From DATLHO01 sp035539855 (lineage in GTDB: Bacteria > Bacteroidota > Ignavibacteria > OLB7): a stretch of 13,594 nt of DNA. The stretch lies in contig DATLHO010000074.1 of assembly GCA_035539855.1 (NCBI GenBank), forward strand, positions 1 through 13,594, in the 5' to 3' direction. Both the position numbers and the translations under genes were made by a program. Shown here one piece after another: positions 8,301-13,594 of this stretch. A model generated the notes under the pieces. That model saw nothing but the letters and a program-made list of their open reading frames with translations, had not been told where the DNA came from and did not search any database. How positions within the stretch are numbered: position 1 is the stretch's first letter; the number at the start of each line of letters is the position of its first letter.

Positions 8301-8940
8301 TCCGATCACCGGCGCCGAGCTAGGCCGATCGGCGATCGAGGATGCCGGCACGGCCGAGCGACGCGGTCTCGTCTGGAACGGCCGCGCCTTCGTGCAGGCC
8401 GCGACGACCGTCGGCAGCTCCAGCGGCTTCGACGCCGAGCTGCAGCAGATCGTGGGTGTCGCGCAGGCCCGCGTCGTCGACCGCGTTCCGGTGATCGTCG
8501 GCTCCGGCGCGGAGCTCCACTTCTTCGGCCTCACGCACGACGCCGGCGCGACGGGCATCGAGTACTACTTCGCGACGGACACGAGCGGGGTCTTCTACCG
8601 CTTCCGCGCGGACATCCTCAGCGGCATCGACGGCACGGTTGCGCCGCGCGGCGGAGCCTTGACGGTCGCTCTCGCGTCGATTCGTCCGAACCCGGTTCGT
8701 GACGTCGCGACGCTCGAGCTTCGACTCGAGCGCGGGGCAGACATCCGCGTCGCGATCGTCGATGCCGGCGGTGCCGTTGTTGGAGGAATCCGCGATCAGC
8801 GGCTGGAGTCCGGAGAGCATCGCCTGACGCTCCCGGTCGGCGCGCTCGCCAGCGGCGTGTACTACGTTGTCATCGAGAGCGGAGGTGTCATCGAGAGCGG
8901 GGAGGAGCGGATCGTCCGCCCGCTGACGGTCGTGCGCTAA
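5338..8940 (+). CDS. T9SS-exported Asp-box beta-propeller protein, paralogue A
   Basis: This complete 1200-residue protein starts at ATG 5338 with a Sec signal peptide (hydrophobic about 10-26, likely cleaved near LSAQS). A conserved pre-propeller motif follows at 63-88 (GED, GR, WFNYQR, PAGG). The propeller runs from about 122 (WESVGPTNQGG) to about 762 (LVAATHGRSMF). It carries ten clear Asp-boxes (such as KTTDGGTTW, RSSDAGATW) plus one decayed box, as in BNR, sortilin/VPS10 and GH74-type folds. Other shared landmarks are HPDQH, NDGGVY and VYGGTQDN. An Ig-like domain spans about 772-865 (APVGGE...IRWFG), an unassigned conserved module spans about 868-1100, and a T9SS type A sorting domain spans 1110-1200 (PNPVRD, LASGVYYVV, ending LTVVR). 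It is expected on the cell surface or secreted. Similar proteins are often labelled glycosyl hydrolase, but I see no catalytic acid pair, so binding or structure is equally likely. Confidence 0.9.
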   Translation: MASGSPLFTLLRTTVAIIAAVAITAGTRLSAQSLPADAGRTLYEELVETYRDRHTDGAMEEAGEDIFGRFAWFNYQRAYPIGAIPAGGRVAAMRESEAIERLLERGARHNGGSASLLSAAQWESVGPTNQGGRVRAIAVHPTNPSIILVGAAAGGVWKTTDGGTTWRPTFDRESAIAIGALAFDRSDPRIVYAGTGENFPTSQSLLTNTPAYLGNGIFKSTDEGLTWQGVGLESVGAISKIIVHRQNPSIVYAATARENGGFYRSSDAGATWTRTANGDYYDLSVNPANPDELYIARASGVQRSTDAGMTFTSVSTGLNAGVRYSVAVAPSAPATLYALGAVGGGDLQRGELYKSTDRGASWRLLRSLEPSFFNGQGIYDNFIMTHAADEDIVLAGGIDIYRTSDGGDTWTNVTRVYSGGSVHPDQHLAEFAPSAPDVVVLGNDGGVYLSVDAGVTWSRKSNGLAITQFYRMEVDQTRPFRVYGGTQDNGTSGSFGTTGYTGDWRSVLGGDGFFVLADLGDPNWFYAELYFGALFRINANNPNQASRIDWGIPSTGQNADEGNWATPIAMSPADRQSLYTGRTNLWRTTDRGTNWTRIPVGVGSKLGAIGLSPSDTRDIVVGTITGQIRYSTDYGATWAGGAGVPGSVVTDIQFDPVRPERVYATFSGFGPAHVFRSDNYGAQWTDISTNLPRIPTNAIAIDPQNPEHLFVATDIGVFFSPTGGDFWVPFNEGMALAPVSDLRIHRTSRSLVAATHGRSMFRTSIDDIVVEPTLIAPVGGERISTPGDLEIRWFGFTSPVNVSIRYSADEPWQIVASGVTGTRVSVSLPMRFSTTARVRIEEIGSGRSLMSGPLTLMTPANATALGRRSFVAEAIELRGTTLWATSRGSDTIYRLRLPLLTGTAPIVRTGFSGTIRDLAYDVTRDEFLVLVTNDDFSQPRIHRMDTTGGSLGTLSLPSALVTAVGIAMQGGSLAVSTAAPSPELWLLDPITGAELGRSAIEDAGTAERRGLVWNGRAFVQAATTVGSSSGFDAELQQIVGVAQARVVDRVPVIVGSGAELHFFGLTHDAGATGIEYYFATDTSGVFYRFRADILSGIDGTVAPRGGALTVALASIRPNPVRDVATLELRLERGADIRVAIVDAGGAVVGGIRDQRLESGEHRLTLPVGALASGVYYVVIESGGVIESGEERIVRPLTVVR
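5809..7518 (+). repeat. Asp-box repeat series in paralogue A
   Basis: Eleven S/T-x-D-x-G-x-x-W/F units occur between residues 158 and 727. In order they are STDGGTTW-like, STDEGLTW, SSDAGATW, STDAGMTF, STDRGASW, TSDGGDTW, SVDAGVTW, TTDRGTNW, STDYGATW, SDNYGAQW and the degenerate SPTGGDFW. Nine keep Asp at the third position, one has Asn and one has Thr. The number suggests ten or more four-stranded sheets, so possibly a double propeller of the tandem seven-blade or single ten-blade kind. The blade count is inferred. Confidence 0.8.
6777..6803 (+). repeat. 27-base perfect direct repeat, copy 1 (paralogue A)
   Basis: This stretch encodes the RVYGGTQDN landmark and is identical over 27 bases to 10606-10632 in paralogue B, in the same frame. 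It reflects shared ancestry plus selection on the motif, and is one of the longest identical stretches I noticed between the two genes. Confidence 0.8.
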
Positions 8941-9121
8941 GGGTTGATCCGCCCTCGATTCTTTCTCATCTTGGCGATCCCATCAGAGCGCCGGAGCTCT
9001 CGAGACTCCGGCGGACGTGCGCGACGCTCGGTCGTCATGCGCCAGGTCGTGAACGACCACCGGGACCCTCTCCACGCAATTGCCCAACATCGAACGGTCA
9101 GCCGGCCAATACGCTACCAGC
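8941..9121. other. Intergenic spacer between the two propeller paralogues, with a hairpin
   Basis: The 181-base gap contains a perfect 8-bp inverted repeat (8989-8996 with 9006-9013, 9-base loop) without a T-run after it, so it is at best a weak or Rho-assisted terminator or an RNA-stability stem. A smaller GGTCG/CGACC hairpin lies at 9045-9058. No small gene, clear promoter or Shine-Dalgarno sequence was found. The paralogues may be co-transcribed or separately transcribed; the sequence does not decide. Confidence 0.5.
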
Positions 9122-12100
9122 ATGCATTCGACGCCGCATCGCGAGATCCCCAGCCGCGGTCTCCATCTCGTTCTTCTGGCACTCCTCACGTTCGTGCTGG
9201 CGGCAGCCGGCGCCGACGCGCAGCTGCGGGAACCGCGTGAGAACGCCGAGGAGCAGCAACGGATGCTCGATGAGGTGCTCGAGCAGGGTCGCGCCCATCC
9301 GTGGACCGAGATCTCCGGAGAGGACGTGCGCGGTCGCACGTTCTGGTTCGAGTACAAGCGCCGCTTCCCGTACGACGTCGTGCCCGCCGGTGGCCTCAAG
9401 CGCGCCATCGTCGAGATGCACGCGCTACGCGATCGGATGAGTGCTACGGTCGAGAAGTCCGGCGCCACGCTCTTCGCGGCAAACCAGTGGCAGCCGGCCG
9501 GCCCGAACAACGTCGGCGGACGCGTCCGCGCAATGGCGATTCACCCGGACGATCCGGAGACGATCTACGTCGGCGCGGCCTCGGGCGGCGTCTGGAAGTC
9601 GACCGACGGTGGATTAACCTGGCGCACGACGTTCGACAAGCAGACTGCTCTGACCATCGGCTCGATGGCGATCGATCCGAAGAATCCCAACAACATCTAC
9701 GTCGGCACCGGCGAGCTGCGTGTCGCCAGCGACATCGGCTTCCTCGCCGACGGCGTGTTCAAGTCCACCGACGGTGGCGAGACCTGGCGCAACATCGGCC
9801 TGAACACGCTCTCGGCCGTCTCCGGCATCGTCGTTCACAAGGACAACCCGAGGATCATCTACCTGACCGCGGGCCGACTGTACGTCCAGGCGCGCTACGA
9901 CGGCAACGGGCTCGGCTCGGCGCGCGGCTTCTATCGCTCGACGGACGCGGGCGCGACGTGGACCCAGATCTACAACGGCGACGTGCAGGAGATCGCGGTC
10001 AACCCTGAGAACAACGACGAGCTGCTCATCAGCACGACGAACAGCGTGCAGCGCTCGACCAATGCGGGTGCGAGCTTCACGCCGTCGACGACGGGACTGC
10101 AGAATACGTCCTCGAGCATCCGCATGAGCATGGCGCACACGCCGTCGGATCCGTCGATCGTGTGGCTGCTGCAGGCCTACCGAAACGGATCGAACCACTC
10201 GCCGTTGCTCTACAAGAGCACCAACGGCGGCACCTCCTGGACGGCCGTGCCGACCCTCGCCGACAACTTCTTCCGCACCCAGGGCGACTACAACAACTGC
10301 ATTTCCGTCGATCCGAATGATCCCGACATCATCCTGGCGGGCGGTATCGATCTATGGCGCAGCACCAACGCCGGCGGTTCGTGGACGAATGTGACCAACA
10401 CGCGCGGCTCGACGTTCGAGGCCGAGATCGCCCATCCGGATCAGCACATCATCGTGTTCGACCGCAACGTTCCGGGACTCGTCTACATCGGCAGCGACGG
10501 CGGCGTCTACCAGTCGTTCAACTCCGGAATGTCGCAGCGTCGCCTGCACGCGTCGCTGCCGATCACGCAGTTCCACGCGCTCGAGCTCGACCAGTCCCGG
10601 CCCTACCGCGTCTACGGCGGCACGCAGGACAACCAGACGCAGGGTGGATACGGCTCGGCCAACGGGTACAACTTCGACTGGGTGCGACTGCTCGGTGGTG
10701 ACGGCTTCTGGGTCGTCGTCGATCGCACCAACCCCGACATCGTTTACGCCGAGTCGCAGTACGGCAACGCGCGACGCATCGACGCGAACAACCTCGATGC
10801 ACAGCCGGTGAACTTCATCGGCGGCATCTCGCTCGATGAAGGAGGCTGGTCGACACCGATGGCGATGAGTGCGGTCGACAACCGATTCTATACCGCGCGC
10901 CGTCGCGTCTATCGCACCGTCAATCCGCGCGCGAACCCGCCGGTCTGGGACACGTTGACGCCGGGCTTCTCCGATACGCGTCGCAAGGCGACGGCGCTTT
11001 CGCTGTCGCCGCTGGACGGGACGAAGCTCATCGTCGCCAACGACGGCGGCGATACCCGCTTCACGACGAACGACGGCGTGACGTGGGCGCGCTCGAGCGG
11101 CCTGCCGAGCCGTTTCCCGACCGACCTCATGTTCGATCCGATCGTCGCCAACCGCGTGTACGCGACGTTCTCCGGGTTCCGCACCGGACACGTCTTCGTC
11201 TCGAACAACGACGGAGCCTCGTTCACCGACATCTCGTCGAACCTGCCGGACGTGCCCGTCAACGCGATCGAGATCGATCCGACGAACAGCTCGCGCCTGT
11301 TCATCGGCACCGACATCGGTGTCTGGGTCTCGCTCGACGCGGGCAACGCGTGGTTCCCGTACAACGAGGGACTGCCGGTCTCACCGGTCGCCGACCTGAG
11401 AATTCACCGCACGCGCCGCGCGCTCGTCGCGGCGACGCACGGCCGCTCGCTCTTCGACGTCTCGATCGACAACATCGATCTGCCGGCCGTGCTGCTGGCG
11501 CCGGTCGGTGGCCAGACCTTCGCGACGCCGGGCGCGATCACGGTGCGCTGGGCCGGCATCGAAGGTCCTGCCAACGTGTTCGTCAGCTATCGGGCCGGTG
11601 ATCCGTTCGTGCTGGTCGGATCGGCGATCTCCGGTGGCACGTTCCAGCTCACTGTGCCGCTGGTCAAGTCGACGACGACGCGCGTGCGCGTCGAGTCCGT
11701 TGCGGGCGACAAGTCGGCCACCAGTGGCGACCTGACGCTCACGCCCAGCGCCAACGTCGAGACGCTCGGCCAACGCGGGTTCATCGCCGAGGCGATCGCG
11801 ATGCGTGACGGACTGCTGTGGGCGACAGACCGCTCGAGCGACATGATCCGCGCTCTGCGACTGCCGCTCCTGTCGGTCGTCGACACGATCGTGCGCAGCG
11901 GGTTCTCCGGACGCATCCGTGATCTCGAATACGATCCGCAGGCGCACATCTTCTACGCGCTCGTGACCAACGACGACTACACGAGCCCGGTGATCCACCG
12001 CATGGATACCACCGGCGCCGCGGCCGGCACCGTTACGCTGCCCGCGTCGATCACCGCGGTCAGCGGCATCGCCGTCGCGCCGACCGGACTGGCCGTCGCA

Positions 12101-12757
12101 ACTCCGGGCGCCAACGGACGGATCGTCGTCATCGACGTGACCACCGGCGCCGAGGTCTCCTCGAGCCTCTACGCCGGAGTGGCCGGCGACTGGCGTCGCG
12201 GACTCGTCTGGAACGGGACGACCTACACGCAGGGCGTCGTTCGCGCCGACGCGGGACTCGGATTCCCGAGCGAGATCCAGCGCCTGAGCGTCACCGACTC
12301 GGCACGGCTGTATGAAGCGCTGCCGGTCGTCGTCTCGTCGGGCAACCCCGTCTACTTCTTCGACCTCGCCGTCGACAACACGTCGAGCACGTCTTCGGCG
12401 ATCTACTTCGCGACCGACACGACAGGGACGATCTACCGATTCCGCGGCGAGCTCTTCTCCGGCATCATCACCGGCGAGACCTCGCGAGCGACGACGGCCC
12501 GACTCGGGCTGGTCACTCCCAACCCCGCTCGTGACCGTTCGGGCGTGACGATCGCGCTCGAGCGCGCCGACGATGTGACGCTCGATCTCGTGACCGCCTC
12601 CGGCGAGCACGCGGCGAACATCTTCGCCGGACGCCTCGACGAGGGAGCCCACGAACAGCGCTTCGACGTCGGCGCGCTTGCCAGCGGCGTCTACTACCTC
12701 GTGCTGACGACCTCTCGCGGTGAGCGGACCATGACGCCACTCGTCGTCACCAGGTAA
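9122..12757 (+). CDS. T9SS-exported Asp-box beta-propeller protein, paralogue B
   Basis: This complete 1211-residue protein uses ATG at 9122. An upstream in-frame TTG at 9080 would add 14 residues ahead of the signal peptide and is less likely. The signal peptide is MHSTPHREIPSRG plus a Leu/Ala-rich core, ending ADAQ near residue 34. The architecture matches the upstream neighbour step by step: motif at 66-91 (GED, GR, WFEYKR, PAGG), propeller from about 123 (WQPAGPNNVGG) to about 778 (LVAATHGRSLF), Ig-like domain about 790-880 (APVGGQ...VRWAG), unassigned module about 885-1115 (YFATDTTGTIYRF), and T9SS type A domain about 1125-1211 (PNPARD, LASGVYYLV, ending LVVTR). Shared landmarks include HPDQH, SDGGVY and VYGGTQDN. 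Many Asp-boxes have Asn for Asp. It is expected at the cell surface, with unknown ligand. A tandem duplication with later divergence explains the pair. Confidence 0.9.
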   Translation: MHSTPHREIPSRGLHLVLLALLTFVLAAAGADAQLREPRENAEEQQRMLDEVLEQGRAHPWTEISGEDVRGRTFWFEYKRRFPYDVVPAGGLKRAIVEMHALRDRMSATVEKSGATLFAANQWQPAGPNNVGGRVRAMAIHPDDPETIYVGAASGGVWKSTDGGLTWRTTFDKQTALTIGSMAIDPKNPNNIYVGTGELRVASDIGFLADGVFKSTDGGETWRNIGLNTLSAVSGIVVHKDNPRIIYLTAGRLYVQARYDGNGLGSARGFYRSTDAGATWTQIYNGDVQEIAVNPENNDELLISTTNSVQRSTNAGASFTPSTTGLQNTSSSIRMSMAHTPSDPSIVWLLQAYRNGSNHSPLLYKSTNGGTSWTAVPTLADNFFRTQGDYNNCISVDPNDPDIILAGGIDLWRSTNAGGSWTNVTNTRGSTFEAEIAHPDQHIIVFDRNVPGLVYIGSDGGVYQSFNSGMSQRRLHASLPITQFHALELDQSRPYRVYGGTQDNQTQGGYGSANGYNFDWVRLLGGDGFWVVVDRTNPDIVYAESQYGNARRIDANNLDAQPVNFIGGISLDEGGWSTPMAMSAVDNRFYTARRRVYRTVNPRANPPVWDTLTPGFSDTRRKATALSLSPLDGTKLIVANDGGDTRFTTNDGVTWARSSGLPSRFPTDLMFDPIVANRVYATFSGFRTGHVFVSNNDGASFTDISSNLPDVPVNAIEIDPTNSSRLFIGTDIGVWVSLDAGNAWFPYNEGLPVSPVADLRIHRTRRALVAATHGRSLFDVSIDNIDLPAVLLAPVGGQTFATPGAITVRWAGIEGPANVFVSYRAGDPFVLVGSAISGGTFQLTVPLVKSTTTRVRVESVAGDKSATSGDLTLTPSANVETLGQRGFIAEAIAMRDGLLWATDRSSDMIRALRLPLLSVVDTIVRSGFSGRIRDLEYDPQAHIFYALVTNDDYTSPVIHRMDTTGAAAGTVTLPASITAVSGIAVAPTGLAVATPGANGRIVVIDVTTGAEVSSSLYAGVAGDWRRGLVWNGTTYTQGVVRADAGLGFPSEIQRLSVTDSARLYEALPVVVSSGNPVYFFDLAVDNTSSTSSAIYFATDTTGTIYRFRGELFSGIITGETSRATTARLGLVTPNPARDRSGVTIALERADDVTLDLVTASGEHAANIFAGRLDEGAHEQRFDVGALASGVYYLVLTTSRGERTMTPLVVTR
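9596..11353 (+). repeat. Asp-box repeat series in paralogue B, mostly Asn-substituted
   Basis: Eleven units occur between residues 159 and 744. Only four keep Asp at the third position (STDGGLTW, STDGGETW, STDAGATW, SLDAGNAW). Seven have Asn: STNAGASF, STNGGTSW, STNAGGSW, SFNSGMSQ, the broken TVNPRANPPVW, TTNDGVTW and SNNDGASF. The seventh and eighth units have lost the usual G-x-x-W spacing. The order matches the series in the upstream paralogue. Confidence 0.75.
10606..10632 (+). repeat. 27-base perfect direct repeat, copy 2 (paralogue B)
   Basis: Identical to 6777-6803, in the same frame, encoding the RVYGGTQDN landmark. The copies lie about 3.8 kb apart in direct orientation, so recombination between them would leave one chimeric propeller gene in frame. 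Confidence 0.8.
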
Positions 12758-12778
12758 TCGCACCTGACTCTTGAACCA

Positions 12779-12818
12779 CGAGCGCGCCCCGGCAGAACTG
12801 CCGGGGCGCGCTCGCTTT
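12779..12818 (+). terminator. Strong hairpin terminator after paralogue B
   Basis: A perfect 16-bp inverted repeat (12779-12794 with 12799-12814) has a 4-base loop, GAAC, followed by CTTTG. It lies 21 bases past the stop codon, between two convergent genes. The 12821-12889 stretch beyond it holds nothing I recognise. Confidence 0.85.
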
Positions 12819-12889
12819 GTGTGGGATTTAACGAACAGGCACCCTGGTCCACGGCGCGTGCCGCGACGCGGTCTCCATGGGCGCGGTGG

Positions 12890-13594
12890 TTAACGGCGGG
12901 CCCGCGGAGTCGCGATGGCGCCATGCCAGTCGAGGTACTGAAGAAACGCCGCAAAGGTCGCACGCGGTCGATCCGCCAGCACGAGCTCGCCCGGCCAGGC
13001 CGCGCGCGGCGCCGGTGAGAGCGATCGGTACGCGGCGTCGACCCAGTGGAGGCTCTCGCGACGCTCCGATGCGACGAGGCGTCCATCGGCCCAGATGCGC
13101 AGCGCGTGCGCGTCGTTGAGTGCGCGCAGCAGAGCGCACGCCGCGAAGTCCGCGGTCGCGTCGCCGAGTGACGAATCGAGCACGCGCGACGGGACCTGCG
13201 CCACCGCGAGCACGGGCGACGAACGCCCCTGCTGCTGCGCGCGCATGAGGCCCAGCAGCGTGCGTGAGCCGATGCCGAGCGACGTGTCGCGCGCGTCGAT
13301 CGACGCCAGCATCGTGATGCGTGCCGCGACCGACATCGGTCTCCGGAAGTAGTCGATCATCTCCGGCGACCGCTGCGTCGCCGAGTCTCGATCTCCGGCG
13401 AGCAGCAGCCTCATTGCCGCTCGGGCGCGCGTCCACTCGTCGGGCGCGACGCGAAGCATCGACCGGAGGATCGTGTCGCGCTCGACGCCGGGACGCAGAG
13501 CGTCGCTGAGCTCGATGCGAAGCGCCAGCAACTGGTAGCCGAGGCTGTCGCGATCGACGTACACCGCCATCGAATCCACGAGCTCGTCGTAGCG
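12890..13594 (-). CDS. Unrecognised, probably helical protein (5' end beyond the window)
   Basis: The frame stays open to the right edge, so only the C-terminal 234 residues are visible; the first in-frame start-like codon (GTG at 13579) is probably internal. I do not recognise the family. The visible part is rich in Leu, Ala, Arg and Asp, with long amphipathic stretches that look alpha-helical (YQLLALRIELSDAL, EWTRARAAMRLLLAGD, ADFAACALLRALNDAHAL). There is no transmembrane segment and no T9SS sorting domain at the C-terminus (ending PRARR). A helical repeat fold of the TPR/HEAT kind is a guess only. Among the frames across this stretch, this is the one with normal hydrophobic composition; the overlapping minus frame (12828-13436) is Arg/Ala/Gly-biased. 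It converges with paralogue B, sharing the hairpin region. Confidence 0.65.
   Translation of the reverse strand, partial: RYDELVDSMAVYVDRDSLGYQLLALRIELSDALRPGVERDTILRSMLRVAPDEWTRARAAMRLLLAGDRDSATQRSPEMIDYFRRPMSVAARITMLASIDARDTSLGIGSRTLLGLMRAQQQGRSSPVLAVAQVPSRVLDSSLGDATADFAACALLRALNDAHALRIWADGRLVASERRESLHWVDAAYRSLSPAPRAAWPGELVLADRPRATFAAFLQYLDWHGAIATPRARR

Noticed and set aside
5338..12757. Calling the propeller proteins sialidases or GH74 xyloglucanases
   Set aside because: Asp-boxes are structural and shared by many unrelated proteins. No sialidase Arg triad with FRIP motif and no GH74 catalytic Asp pair could be recognised.
11381..12763. Minus-strand frame of 460 codons opposite paralogue B
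   Set aside because: Mirror frame of the Ig-like, second-module and T9SS regions, which are conserved in the paralogue at protein level.
12828..13436. Minus-strand frame of 202 codons overlapping the right-edge gene
   Set aside because: Very Arg/Ala/Gly-biased; the frame ending at 12890 is open to the window edge and has normal hydrophobic composition.

Overview
This is a GC-rich bacterial window with strong G/C preference at third codon positions. It is dominated by very large secreted proteins that end in type IX secretion system (T9SS) type A sorting domains. T9SS is characteristic of the Bacteroidota and their relatives (the Fibrobacterota-Chlorobiota-Bacteroidota group). High GC combined with long beta-propeller and beta-helix cargo suggests a GC-rich lineage near Ignavibacteria/Kapabacteria or Rhodothermia. 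That placement is inference; no taxonomic marker gene is present. The protein-coding starts I checked have no convincing Shine-Dalgarno sequence, which fits Bacteroidota but does not prove it.

Layout. (1) Positions 1-3512 (+) hold the 3' part of a giant surface protein: a parallel beta-helix, a CARDB/Ig-like domain, a probable alpha/beta domain, a linker domain and a T9SS signal. It ends in a strong hairpin terminator. (2) Positions 3680-4255 (+) encode a small hemerythrin-like HHE protein, preceded by three tandem copies of an 8-mer that abut its GTG start. (3) Positions 4339-5268 (-) encode a lipoprotein resembling the BtuF/FepB cobalamin/iron-complex binding proteins. It converges on the hemerythrin gene and diverges from the next gene. 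(4) Positions 5338-8940 and 9122-12757 (+) are two tandem paralogues of about 1200 residues. Each has a signal peptide, a conserved N-terminal motif, an Asp-box (BNR/sortilin-like) propeller, an Ig-like domain, a second conserved module of unknown function and a T9SS signal. A very strong hairpin follows the second. (5) Positions 12890-13594 (-) hold the 3' part of an unrecognised, probably helical protein.

How the genes fit together. The three large proteins should be exported by Sec, cross the outer membrane by T9SS and end up attached to the surface or released. None shows a recognisable catalytic motif, so adhesion, binding or structural roles are as plausible as enzymatic ones. The hemerythrin protein (O2, NO or iron chemistry, cytoplasmic) and the lipoprotein (uptake of cobalamin or a metal chelate) are single genes with no visible partners, so I infer no shared pathway. 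No T9SS machinery, RNA genes, CRISPR arrays or insertion sequences were seen. The most interesting items are the tandem paralogue pair with its two undescribed conserved modules, the asparagine-rich Asp-boxes of the second copy, and the 8-mer repeat upstream of the hemerythrin gene.
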